DNA from: Galbula dea
Taxonomy: Eukaryota; Chordata; Aves; Piciformes; Galbulidae
Direction of reading: 5' to 3'
Length of the DNA stretch: 64,000 nt
Assembly: GCA_013399015.1 (NCBI GenBank)
Contig: VWZX01010759.1
Location: forward strand, 1 to 64,000
Position 1 is the first letter of the stretch; every line of letters begins with the position of its first letter. Positions 24,397 to 35,759 of this stretch are shown here, piece after piece. Under the pieces are notes generated by a model, which worked only from the letters and a program-made list of their open reading frames with translations, did not search any database and was not told the DNA's origin. Position numbers and translations under genes: made by a program.

Positions 24397-26821
24397 CTCC
24401 TGGAGGCAAGACTAATTGAAGAAGGCTGAAGCTAATTTCATCTCTGTTTTCACAGCCCTCACTAAGCCCATGTCAGCTGGAGCAGGATTAAGTAAATATG
24501 TTATTCCACACGGTTGTTTTCTTACTCTTTGTTTAAAAGACACAATATATATACACTTCTGTCAACTAACTCTGTACTTATGTTTTCCTATAAAATGTGC
24601 TCATTGCAGACACATATAGTTAACATGAAAGAGCTTCTATGGAAAACGGAAATTTTCAATAGTAAATATAAGATGATGTTAAAAGTTTGAAGGAGGAGAC
24701 ATTCTTGAGTTTTGCTTGATCTAAAAGTACTTTCAGACTCCAAGTTTTCAGAGCACTTTCACAAAGTTTGGGACACAGACTTTTTCCAGTTTCTGTTTTG
24801 TATGACAGAAGACCCAGAGCAGGGTCAAGAGATCATTCTAAAACATGCTTCTCTTCTCTGCCACTCCTGCAATTACTCTCAACTGAATAATTATCTAAAA
24901 AAAAATGGGTCAGGGGTTCACCACCTAAGATAATTGAGTATCTGACGAAAGGTCTTCTTCATGAATAAAATTACAATTATTACCTAAGTTATGCAGACAA
25001 AACAAAAATATGAAACCCTTCAGTGCTGTACTGTCTCCTAGCAGTTAGAGCAAACATTTGTTGCACAGTTCCCTTGCTTCCTCGCACACTGCACATTGCA
25101 CACACATTTACAGCAAAACTCTCAGTTAATGCCTTTCTGTCTCAGCAAAATAAAACTGCAAGAGTATGAGACAGAGGAGACAAGTTGTACTCCAAAGGTT
25201 TTGTAAAACCTGTGTTTGAACTAGAAAATAAAAACTGCATGACATTTGAGGGATTTAACCAACACAAATCCCAAGGCAGCAGTTCAAGGCAGTGCGTTAA
25301 TTTGGTTGTCAACTTTAAAAGCAGTTAAATGGTAATAGACATTAAATTAAAGAAAATGCCATTGAACTGGAAGGGCATAATGGGCCTAAAAGATTCATTA
25401 TTCTTTGGGGAAGAGGCATCCCCCCACCATGTAATATAATAAAAATCCTTAATTTAAAAAGCATAGTGATAGCTGATTTACATTATCTTTTCTCTTGTAT
25501 TGCACTAGCTGAAAAGTGATGATTAGAGGATTTGTGGGGTCTGAATTTTGGCATCTCCTATGTTGTATGAATAATAGGCTCCCTTTCCATTTTAAAATGC
25601 AGATTTAAAGGTCTAAGCATTGCTAATGATAAGAGTCAAGTGTGAGCTGTTCTTGTTTACACTTGCTGAATACTCAAACCCCTGGCTATCCAAAACACAT
25701 AAATCGTAAGAGATGAACTTAATTACAGCAATTTCTCTAAAACATTATTTGTTACTGTGCCATTTAGGCCAAAATGTGTGAAAGAAATGCAGGCTAATTT
25801 AGTTGCTTTGTGAGAAAGGCTTAGATGCTTACCACCAAGAAAATGTTTGGGTTATCTCTACAAATGTGATCTGGAAAGCAGGCCTGGCAGGTGGCTGAAG
25901 GAGGGAGTCTTGTGAAGATAAGACAGTCCTGTTTCAGCTAAAACTAATGAAGATAGCCTGAAATAACACAACACACGAATTCAAAACCAGATTCTGAAGC
26001 CTACTGTGAGCAAATTGAGACCTTTGCGTATCTAATGGTGATTTTAATGTTAAAGCTGACACCCCTCAGTACATTTATGACTATGTCACTCAACTCTTCA
26101 CCCAAATCGTGCTAAGCATCAACTAGAAGGTAGGGACAGTTAGAGTTCGGATATAAAAACCCATGCAAGTAGTATTTCCTTGGTTGGTGGGGAACAGACC
26201 TTAGGATTTAGCTGTCACAGAGGAAAACTGACAAGATGCTCTTTCTCCTCTGACCAACAGGAAAGGAAGCTTTCTTGGAAAGGATTATGCTCTCGACATA
26301 CCGCCTAACATTTTTGCTAGCATTTCTCCTTATTATATTTTAGTGTTGCTTTAAAGATTTTTACTTTCCCAACTTTGTCAGAGTATAATAGGTAGCTTGA
26401 GCTTAAATTCCTTGCACTTATTCAACTTACCACCAGCAATCCTAAATATGTTACCTGTCACTACAATAAATCAAACTAATAATTAATTTTGACTTGTACA
26501 GACTGTTTCAGAGAGAGAAAGTCCACATCAGGAACCATTGATCAGTTTTGTCTAACAAGTTTCAGTAAAGGCCTGAAACACTGGGAGGGGCAGACAGCTA
26601 CGTCAGGGTCTCACCTGTTAATGTGGCAGTTACTCATGGTCCTTTTGCCCTCCCTCCCAGTTTTCAGCTGCTTACTGTACATCCATGCACAAAAGAAATC
26701 TAAAGGGCAATCTAGAGCAAGTGCAGATACCAGTAAAAACAAGTAATATTTATTTTTGTTTTAAATATTAAATGTATATTGGGATTACCCAGAGTCAATG
26801 TACTCACAATGTACTTACAAT
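24397..26821. other. Unique AT-rich DNA, no gene seen
   Basis: No gene or repeat is recognised. The frame at 24416-24619 contains 'FISVFTALTK', which vaguely recalls the ORF2 linker of CR1-like elements, but nothing flanking supports it. The section 25250-25800 has no repeat signature. Confidence 0.5.
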
Positions 26822-27344
26822 ATCACAGAATCACAAAATGTTAGGAGTTGGAAGGGACCTTGAAAGATCATCTAGTCCAACCCCCCTGACACAGCAGGAT
26901 TCCATAGACCAAGTCACACAGAAGCATATCCAGATGGGTTTTAATTATCTCCAGAGAAGGAGACTCCACAACCTCTCTGGGCAGTCTGTGCCAGTGCTCT
27001 GGCACCCTCATTAGGAAAAAAAAATTTTTCTTGTATTCACATGGAACCTCCTGTGCTTCAGCTTACAACCATTGCCCCTTGTCTTGTCACTGGGTTTCAC
27101 TGAGAAGAGCCTGACCCCATCCTCCTGACACACACCCTTCACACATTTAAAAGCATAGATGAGGTCACCCCTTAGCCTCCTCTTCTCCAGGCTAAAGAGA
27201 CTCAGCTCCCTCAGCCTTTCCTCAGAAGGAAGATGTTTTGGCCCCTTCATCATCTTGGTGGCTCTGTGCTGGACTCTTTCCAGCAGTTCCCTCTCCTTCT
27301 TAAACTGGGAGGACCAGAACTGGACAGTATTCCAGATGTGGCCT
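26822..27344 (-). mobile_element. CR1 LINE 3' end, antisense, 5'-truncated
   Basis: Starts with the reverse tail ATCACAGAATCACA and the reverse 3' UTR 'aaagatcatctagtccaacc'. It then runs antisense through the ORF2 C-terminal region: on the minus strand 'MMKGPKHLPSEERLRELS', 'LEKRRLRGDLIYAFKCVKG' and 'QEDGVRLFSVKPSD'. Similarity stops at 'gatgtggcct' (27344), in the codons for 'RPHLEYC'. It belongs to the same subfamily as the copies at 1, 23.5, 36 and 39 kb but in opposite orientation. The coding remnant has lost its N-terminal three quarters. Confidence 0.94.
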
Positions 27345-27954
27345 GATAAGCAAAATATTGTGTGCTTTTTTTTCTAAAAAGCATTACTGATCTACAAAGC
27401 ACCAGCAAGAAGAATACACTGACAAAGTTTTACGGTTACACCATGTTAACAGCAGTCAGATTTTGAAAGTCAGAGTTATACCATAGTTTCTCTCCCAGGA
27501 CACTGATAGGTGACAAAGTACCCTTTTGGATCTCTACCTAGTCAGGTGATCACATGGCAAATGTGGTTTGCTTAGCTTAAGTGCTGTGGTATTATATTCT
27601 TAGGCATAGACTCCTGAGAATAAGAGGGATAATAGTATCTATAAATCTGCATTCCCAATGTTGACTGCTATTGTCAAGAGCATCATCTTCCAGAGATGAT
27701 GCTTCAGGGAATGATAGTAAGAAACATAACAGATAGCTAAATCAAGGCTGTCTCGACAGCATATTTGCTGTCCAGGAGAATGAGGTGTACTCTTGGTTGG
27801 GGAATTATCCAAGTATATTTTGTGAGCTCAACAAGCTTTGTAAAAATTTGTTCTGAGGATAGATGAAGGATTTTTCCTTGAATCTAAAAATAAATTAAGT
27901 TCTTGTTGTAAATCCAGACTAGCATATAATTTAAGTTCAGTATAGATATATCTA
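27345..27954. other. Unique DNA between two CR1 pieces
   Basis: About 600 bases without CR1 similarity separate the antisense 3' piece from the sense 5' piece. No gene is seen. Confidence 0.5.
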
Positions 27955-27962
27955 ATGGGGAT

Positions 27963-28418
27963 GTGGATGGCAGGCAACCTGTATCAGAGGTCTTGCCGCA
28001 GTCAGCTAGGTTTCCTAGACATATCACAAACTCTTCCACAAAGAAGAAGAGAAGAGTTGTGGTTGTTGGAGACTCCCTCCTAAAGGGAACGGAGGGTCCA
28101 ATATGCAGGGTTGACCCTCATCACAGGGAGGTCTGCAGTCTTCCTGGAGTCCGAATTAGGAATATTACTAGGGAACTTCCCAACATGGTGCAGTCATCAG
28201 AGTTTTATCTATTACTGCTCTTTCAGGGGGGTGGAGAGGAAGCTGCATCCTGTAGTCTGAGGGGAATTAAGAGAGATTTCAAGGCCTTGGGACAGGCAAT
28301 AAAAGAGTCTGGGGCACAAGTTATTTTCTCTTCCTTATTTTCAGTACCAGACCATGATACGGGGTGGACTAGAAGAATTCAGTCCATAAATACCTGGCTC
28401 CAAGACTGGTGCTACTGA
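27963..28418 (+). pseudogene. CR1 ORF1 esterase-domain fragment
   Basis: The frame encodes the C-terminal part of CR1 ORF1p, which in CR1-like elements has an SGNH/GDSL esterase fold. After a Lys/Arg-rich stretch ('TKKKRRVVVVGDSLLKG', about residues 26-42) comes the GDSL block with the nucleophile serine. 'GTEGPICRVDPHHREVCSLP' follows directly, then 'LLLLFQGGGEEAASCS' and 'IKRDFKALGQAIKESGAQ'. The block where the family has a G-T-N-D type motif reads QGGGEEA, so a key residue set is lost. The frame stops at TGA (28416-28418) soon after 'WLQDWCY', before the C-terminal Asp/His block. Inactive remnant. The N-terminus is missing. Confidence 0.82.
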
Positions 28419-28625
28419 CAGGGTTCTTTCATAATGGCTGGTATTACAGGGTACCAGGCCAGATGACAGGAGGTGGGAAAGGCTTATCTTCCAGGGGAAA
28501 AAGAATTCTAGGACAAGAATAGCAGCGCTCATCCATCGGGCTTTAAACTAGACTCGAAGGGGGATGGGGTTGTTGACAGGTCTGCATCCATGGGCCAGTG
28601 TTCTAGTGCTAGTACTAATACAGAC

Positions 28626-28626
28626 N
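28626..28626. other. Single-N contig join
   Basis: An N between the inter-ORF region of CR1 and an exact 202-bp repeat of upstream ORF1 sequence. By comparison with 23670-23760, the bases after 'actaatacagac' should continue into the ORF2 start. Confidence 0.9.
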
Positions 28627-28828
28627 TATTACTGCTCTTTCAGGGGGGTGGAGAGGAAGCTGCATCCTGTAGTCTGAGGGGAATTAAGAGAGATTTCAAG
28701 GCCTTGGGACAGGCAATAAAAGAGTCTGGGGCACAAGTTATTTTCTCTTCCTTATTTTCAGTACCAGACCATGATACGGGGTGGACTAGAAGAATTCAGT
28801 CCATAAATACCTGGCTCCAAGACTGGTG
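28627..28828 (+). repeat. Exact 202-bp duplicate of 28210-28411
   Basis: Base-for-base identical to 28210-28411 (offset 417), with an N on its left and 25 Ns on its right. An exact copy bounded by gaps on both sides inside an old repeat is best explained as a misplaced contig, not a tandem duplication. Confidence 0.95.
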
Positions 28829-28853
28829 NNNNNNNNNNNNNNNNNNNNNNNNN
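28829..28853. other. Assembly gap (25 N)
   Basis: Run of Ns in the CR1 copy between the duplicated contig and the ORF2 endonuclease. The start of ORF2 should lie here. Confidence 0.99.
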
Positions 28854-29325
28854 GTGGCAGTTACAGAGACATGGTGGGACAGCTCTCATGACTGGAATGT
28901 GGTCATGGATGGCTATGTCCTTTTCAGAAAGAAAGGTCTACAAGGCGTGGTGAGGGAGTTGCTCTTTACATGGGAGAGCAACTGGAATGTATTGAGTTCT
29001 GTCCAGGGGTGGATGAGGGGAGAGTCGAGAGTTTATGGGTGCGAATTAAGGGGCCGGCTGGCATGGGTGGTACTGTTGTGGGTGTTTATTACAGGCCACC
29101 TGATCAGGATGAGGAAGCTGATGAGGCTTTCTCCAGGCAGCTGACAGTGGCCTCACAATCACAGGCCCTGGTTGTTATGGGGGATTTTAACTACCCAGAT
29201 ATTTGCTGGAAGGCCTACTCAGCCAGCCATTCACAGTCCAGGAGGTTCCTCCAATGCATTGATGATAACTTCTTGATGCAAATGGTGGATGAGCCCACTA
29301 GGGTAGGGCAGACATCTTCCAGATA
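28854..29325 (+). pseudogene. CR1 ORF2 endonuclease-domain fragment
   Basis: Encodes most of the apurinic/apyrimidinic-type endonuclease domain that nicks the target DNA. 'VAVTETWWDSSHDW' carries the catalytic Glu in TETWW, then comes 'DGYVLFRKK'. A one-base frameshift follows near 28935-28950, and the second frame (28970 on) gives 'VVGVYYRPPDQDEEADEA', 'ALVVMGDFNYPDICW' (the GDFN block) and 'MVDEPTRVGQTSS'. The start of the domain falls in the preceding gap. The sequence leaves CR1 before the C-terminal S-D-H motif with the catalytic His. Not functional. Confidence 0.88.
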
Positions 29326-29330
29326 TTGCA

Positions 29331-31931
29331 AACAACCCTCATTTAATTCCTACATTAAAAGTTTCTGTTTTATTGGACATAATTAGGAAAATTTCTTCCA
29401 GACAACATGAAACAAATATAATTTGCATCCTTATTTCTTTGTTTGCTGTTTTTCATTAAAAAAACTTAATGAACATCTTTGATTTCTCTTATAGTGCACT
29501 AACACAGCTTTAGCATCTGAACAATGTTCCTTAACATTAAATTAAACTTAAATTGTTCCTTAATTGTCTATAACTCTCCCCTTTTACTCCTACCTGATCT
29601 TGCCTAAAACTGGCAGACTTGTTACCTAAAAGTTATATTCCTCATATATTTTTGGAAAACTTAAGAAACACACTACTACCAATGAATTCTGCATTTATAT
29701 ACATTATTCCCACTTACCTCTGGCCAAAAGCATCCTTTCTGGTCAGCAGACAAGGGCCTTGATCTGGGACATTCAAGTTTCCTGGAAACCAATAGCCATT
29801 TCTGCTGCTTGTGCAGCTACACACATACACAGACTTTTACACATTTCTGGTCAGAAGCTGGTGTCTGCAGCGTCCCCTATTATCATCAACAGGTGTGCTG
29901 GCTCACCAGAGCTGGCTTTTAAAGATGAGCAACTTCCTCCATGATTTCCCAAGGTTTGCATTTAAAGTGAGGAGAAAAGAGAGGAAAAAAAACAAACTAC
30001 ACTTTAGAGTAGTCTGGTCCTTCTCTCTTACCACCAATGGACTGCTGAAGATACTCAAGAGCACAAGTGGGATGAGCACACCTTCTCATGAAAACACATT
30101 TCTCAAAATTCATTTTCTTTGGGGGTCAGAGGATCACCTTGGTCCTTTTTATATCTGAAAACAGAGCTCCATGGAAATAAATGGAAGGAAGTAACTGAGA
30201 TGCAAGCTATAAGTCTTTGCCTGCTTCCCCTTCAATGTCACAGCCCAACACACTCTTCCAACTCTTGTCTTTTCACATTAAGTATGCTACAAAGAATCCT
30301 TCTGGGCACAGCATACATTTTCAGCATCCATCCACCAGCCACAAAAAGTGTTTCCAGAAGCTCAAGGGCACAAGTGTACTTAGAAGGAAAAAGCTATCAC
30401 TTGCCTCTAAGGAAAAAGAGAGGTACCAACCTGTGGGGAATCAAATCCTTTCGTCTCCATTGGAAATAAAAAAAAAGAGTATACTGCAAAGAGATGTTTT
30501 ATCAGCAGCAAGTGACTACTTCTGCTATCCATTTTGTTAAATCAGTTTCAGAAATAGACATTTTAGTACACCATTTTCCATATTTCTGTTGTATTCTTTA
30601 CACTCACTAGTCACCACTGTCTGCTGATAAAAAACTATTACACCTACACTTGTCAGTGGAAAAATATAACCCAGACTACTTTGTATGACCAATTTCAGCA
30701 TCTCTTTTCACTTTGTTGAATCAGATTCTTGACTTTCAAATAGTGACTTAATTACCAAACTCAGTCACTTGTCTTCTCAGATAGCATCTTCACAGCAGGA
30801 TCAATGCCAAGAAGACCAAAACGCAACAAGCTGATTTATCCATTAAGAAGATATACACCTATAAAGGAACTACTGATGCAAAGAAGTATGATAACAGATA
30901 AATATCTCCAGGGATTCAACACCAGAGTGGTTGGCCATTAGCTAGAAAAAGTGTAAAAGACTAGTAGAAAAATAAGTAAGTATCATAAACTAAAAGTTAC
31001 AATCTAGACCAATTTTTTAATGGTCTTAATGTTCCCTTTCCTCACCAAATGAGAAACATAAGTAGAAATATTTTACAGCTCAAACACTCACAACCCCAGA
31101 TGGGAGATGCATGCTGGCTCATGAAGACTCATGTGTGAACATGCCATACAGGATGATGCCAGTGCTATGCAATATGACTAAGCATGGTACATCAAAGTTC
31201 AACAAGGGTGAAATAGAAAAAAAATGAGCACAATTGTGTTGAACCTTCACATTAAGTGAAGACTTTTGACAATATTGAAACATAATTACTTTCATGTCAT
31301 TCTCTTTTTAGTATCAGCTGCTCTCTGAAGGATATAAATATCACCTTTATTAAAGCTTCTCATGCTGATAAAAGTAAAATTGTCCCAGTGATGAAACTAC
31401 TTGTGGATTTAAAAGAATTAATGTACATCAGATTAAATAGATTGTTATACACATACTTCAGTAAAGATTAAATGGAGAATGGCATTATTTTTGGATCATA
31501 AAACCTCTCACACTGCTCCATGTCTGGCTTTTAAGCTGCATATTCCACTGTGTGATTTTTTTTGTCTTCTTCATAAGCATCCAGTGCTGATCAGTGTTGC
31601 AGACAGGACTTTAGGTTAAATGTATTTTTGATTAGATTCAGCCACGTATGACATTTTTTAACACCATAATTTAGTCAAATACCTTTGGGGTTAAACAGCT
31701 AAAAACACTCTTTGCCTTCATCAGCTGAGGAATTACTTACAATGAGTAAAACTTAAAAGAAATTCCTTAAATATCTGAGAACTTAAATTGCATTTTCAAA
31801 GTCATTTTTCAAAAGTATGCTATGTAATATTCATATTCCTTTGGATCTTACCAAAATTCAGGTTTGCTGAGAACAGGAATTAGCACTACTTAGTTGTTTT
31901 ATAAATCACACACCATAAATTGCCTTCTAAA
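29331..31931. other. Unique AT-rich DNA, no gene seen
   Basis: Overlapping frames at 29759-30540 reach 116 codons but have no domain, no splice context and ordinary composition. No repeat is recognised. Confidence 0.5.
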
Positions 31932-32299
31932 TTGCCTGGAGGGAGAAGACTCCAGGAAGACCTTTTTGTGGCCTTCCAATACTTAAAGGGAGATTATGAA
32001 AATGAGAGACTTTTTACACAAGCAGATAGTGATAGGGTAAGGGGGAATGGTTTTTAACTGAAAGAAGAGAGATTTATATCGGATAGTAGGAAGAAATACT
32101 TTCCTCAGAGGGTGGTGAAGTACTAGAGCAAGTTACCCAAAGAAATTGTGGATGCCCCATCCTTGGCAGTGTGCAAGATCATGTTGGATGGGGCCCTAGG
32201 TGACCTGGTCTACCTGATGGCACACCTGCTCATGTTAGAGTGGTTGGAGCTGGATCGTCTTTAAGGTGCCTTCCAACTCAAGCCATTCTATGATTCTAC
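31932..32299 (+). mobile_element. Older CR1 LINE 3' end, sense
   Basis: Diverged sense copy. 'cttccaatacttaaagggag' is the ORF2 C-terminal 'FQYLKGD' region. 'ggtggtgaagtactagagca' followed by 'agttacccaaag' is the 'WNKLP' block with several changes. The 3' UTR 'gttggagctggatcgtcttt' and an ATTCTATGATTCT tail end it. Stops and substitutions break the frame. It belongs with the ATTCTATG-tail group (11.6 and 51 kb) but is more decayed. Confidence 0.9.
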
Positions 32300-33591
32300 T
32301 CACTGATTTCAAGGTTGGGAAAAAAATGGCTAATCTAAGTCATAGTGAAGTCACCTAAACACTTGTATATATGTACCATATTTTTAGAGGCTAATATTAA
32401 TAATTACCAGGCAGTAGAATCTTAATAGAGGTCAATATGCAGTTGCTGAAGAACAACAACAGTAAGACAAAAGTATTATAACATGAAGACAGCTTCCACA
32501 CACACTATTTCCCAGGTTGACTATTACAGAGAGACACAGCATCAATATTTTAAGATAAGGTATCAGGTTACAATTTGTCTGATAGTTGTTGCCTTTTCTG
32601 TCTTAGAAAGTCCTCAATCACCATTTTCTCCAAATAACTGGGTTTTTTTGAAAATGCTCTTTGGAAAATTTAGTGTATTTCATCTGGCTGACTTTTTAAA
32701 CCCTGTACTTTATGCTCTGATATTCTTCTCTGATTAAAGTACTAAATGTTATTGGTTTTGATCCCTGACTGAAACAAAAGCCTTATAACTTCATATTTCT
32801 GTTACACAGTTGTGTACTGACAGCACATTTAAACTTCATAGTCTGCAGTAAACCTAGACTCCACTTAAAATAAGCTTTTGCTTACAAGCTTATGTGAATA
32901 CTTAGAGAAAGCAAATATAACAGGAACACAAATGCTGACATTTAGTAATGAACGTTCATTACAGGAGCCTATAATGAAACTTGTTTTGATCAAACACAAG
33001 CAGCAAAACTCATTTTGAAATTTAAATTAATGTTTAATTCACATTTTAAAAAAATACAAAAAAAAACCCAAACCTCTCAGAATCCTGGACTGGTATAAAG
33101 TGATTGCGCTTTGCTAGCACAAAAGCTTGTGTTGGTTTACATCACCCTAGAAAGCAGAAACTCAGACATTTCTAACACAAGAAGAATTTTATGTTACAGA
33201 CTATCTTGTGTCATCTATGTATCTCAGTTATTCAGCACTGGAGACTACAGAGGATTTCTGGCTGTCAGCCAACACCACAGTGCATAAATATCCAAGGCAA
33301 AGATAAATATCTGCTCACAGCCACGTCATTCAACCTGCATGGTAGCTAAATAAAAAGAGGTCTAAAATGATGAGTTATAAACCCTGGCATCACTGTGTAA
33401 GAAGAGTCTTCCTATCTCCTTTGAAAAACATTTTTATTGCGCTGTTCCTGAATGAAGTCCTGGACAGCAGCAGAATGGCAACGCCACAGTTTGTCATAGT
33501 GCTTGGGTTTCCCAAAGTGCCAAGCCAATTGCAACATTGTAACTAGAACCAGCTGCTACAGGCAGATTTTTTGTAATCCTGAAAGAATTAT
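32300..33591. other. Unique AT-rich DNA, no gene seen
   Basis: The open frame 32483-32737 (84 codons, hydrophobic, with 'DFLNPVLYALIF') superficially recalls a GPCR TM7 NPxxY segment; see findings. Nothing else is recognised. Confidence 0.5.
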
Positions 33592-33659
33592 GAGTTGGAC
33601 TAGATGATCCTAATGGGTCCCTTCCTATTCTGGTTATTCTGTGATTCTGTGATTCTGTA
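33592..33659 (+). mobile_element. CR1 LINE, extreme 3' tail only
   Basis: Sixty-eight bases: the 3' UTR block 'gagttggactagatgatcct' followed by 'cccttcctattctggttatt', then ATTCTGTGATTCTGTGATTCTGTA. Either a very short 5'-truncated insertion or a longer, much older copy whose upstream part is no longer recognisable. Confidence 0.85.
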
Positions 33660-35744
33660 ATATGCACATAAACACATGTAAATACGTAAATGTAAGCATG
33701 TGTTTGAAAATAATTTCATAGGAAACTATAAAATTGGTAGAGAAATTTATCTAATTGTTTACATAGTCCTGAATATATTCACACAGAAAAACTATTTTTT
33801 AATTGCAGAGAAGCAAAACTGTTCAGATACTTTAGTATCACTGAGTATTTCAAACAGTGTAGTGAAAAAAATATTTTTATGTTAGGAATTAATAAACGTT
33901 GTTGCAGCACATCTCTTTAAAGGGAGATGTTAACCAAGAAAGCACTAGAAATAAGAATATAAGCTAAATGGGATTGTCATTATTATTTTATTTATGTCCT
34001 CCTGTTGCAATTATGTGTATGAATATCACCTACCTGTTGATATGCACCCTAGTAACTGATAAAAAGCATAAATCATTTACTAAACCTATGAAAATGGAGA
34101 AGAAAAAAAAAATTACTTGTCAATACGCATTTAGAGTTCTATTGTTTTTACAACTCACAAAGAAGATACACAATTACAGATGTATTCTGCCTCAGAAGAC
34201 ATTATGGATGGCTCCAAGACTGGTAAAAAGAAGCAGTTAGTGACAAAGATTTCGTCTTCATTTTTTCCAGAGATTTGATTTTCCCTAGAAAATTAATCCT
34301 TTTCTGACTTTAAGACAAAATAATTCCTTTTTATGTTCACTATTTAAATTAGTGGGTTTAATTTATTTTATAGTATGCCATGTATCTCCAACCTTCCCTT
34401 ACGGCAGCTGTAGTATAAATGCTTCGTACTGTTAAGTCTTCTATGGATGAGACAAATTGTCAAAAGGAGACATTATCTCTAATTGCCAGAGAAATAGTCC
34501 TGATAGTCTAAATGAGAAAAAAAGAAATAAAATCACCAAAACCTCTAAGATGTCTGTGATATCATTGTACCCATTTCCAAAAATCTTATCTAATGTGGTA
34601 ATTTTTATTTGACATCTTATGCCTTTTCTCTGTCAATTCAAGTCAATTCAATGTACCCTTAATTGCTTGTCAAATGTCAAAGCAAGAACAAAAGTTAATG
34701 TCCTGCACAAAGCAAGGATTTACAGCAGATGCTGTAAGTCTAAGTGACTTACTATTTAGCATAATTTTTAATGTTACTATATTTATAAATATCTAGAGTA
34801 GAAGACAAGTGTGGTGAGCTTACACATCATCCTGCCTCTGAGGAGACAGGCCCCAAGGTTTTTATTAGTCAATAACACTAATGTAATTCCTATGCTGTAA
34901 CAGCAATATCTTACTACTTTGAACATACAACAGCTTTGTTCTGAAGGAATTACTGTCCTTGCTGACCCTGTGCCTCAACAAACACCCAAGGCATCCAATA
35001 ATCTTTTAAAATGCACTGGTGGACATGACTTATTGCCAGAAAGTACATTTGTCCTTCTCGTATTTAAAACTTACACCCACATTTTGCACATGCTTATATT
35101 CCATATATACCCTGTTACATCCTCCTTCACCATATAAGCAACAGACAAAGTATGTCCCAGAATGGGTCTAAACAATCCATGAACAGTAATTTATTCAAGG
35201 AAATATTTTATTAAGCTACTCTTACTTAACAGTAAAGCTAACTCACAGAACAAACAAACAAACAAAGACTCCATATTGTATACCTAATTTATGGTCTAAG
35301 TTGTAATCTACATATGCTGTCTACACTCTTAACAGCAAGAGTCCCTTCAGCATAATGTCTATCCACTTTACAGAATGTATGGATTGCAAGAAAGGGGCAT
35401 GATCTAATATGCCTTTCCTACATTTAGCTGGTATTTTATTAAATTAATTTTGCTGTACGCAGGTTTGGGGATGTTACAAATTTTCTTTTCATAAAAGCAG
35501 AAATACTAGAGGAAGTATCACAAAATTTTGTTGCTTAATGCCAGTAGAAGATTAAAAGTATAAAAATACTTTGGGATTGATAGATGCACAGAAATAATAT
35601 CTTCTCGAACGTACTAAATAAATGTTGAAAGTTTAACAGTAGTAAAAGTATAAAAAATCCTCACACTTAATGGAAACTACATAACTTGCTGGAGTTCGTC
35701 TAATTCTAACTCATAACTATATCCACTATGTCTCTAGGCATATC
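33660..35744. other. Unique AT-rich DNA, no gene seen
   Basis: No domain in the open frames. The frame 33968-34240 starts hydrophobic and then turns Lys-rich, which looks like a chance AT-rich frame. Confidence 0.5.
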
Positions 35745-35759
35745 GAGATAAGGGGGTCA

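Larger units (their letters stand above)
27955..29330 (+). mobile_element. CR1 LINE 5' part (ORF1 end, ORF2 endonuclease), no 3' end
   Basis: This is the only copy in the window that keeps ORF1 sequence. It carries the C-terminal esterase region of ORF1 (27963-28418) and the inter-ORF region (28420-28625). An N, a 202-bp exact repeat of part of ORF1, and 25 Ns follow, and then the ORF2 endonuclease (28854-29325). CR1 similarity ends near 29330 without RT, 3' UTR or ATTCTGTG tail. That is the reverse of ordinary 5' truncation, so the 3' half was removed later or misplaced in assembly. Confidence 0.88.

Noticed and set aside
24416..24619. 'FISVFTALTK' frame as a CR1-like ORF2 linker
   Set aside because: An isolated short resemblance with no flanking element sequence. 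It follows directly after a CR1 tail by chance of position.
28590..29144. A 184-codon frame joining an esterase-like part to an endonuclease part
   Set aside because: It is made by the duplicated 202-bp contig and the N runs, not by a natural fusion.
33968..34240. Hydrophobic then Lys-rich 90-codon frame as a membrane-protein exon
   Set aside because: No splice sites, no recognised family, and its composition is explained by AT-rich DNA with an A run.
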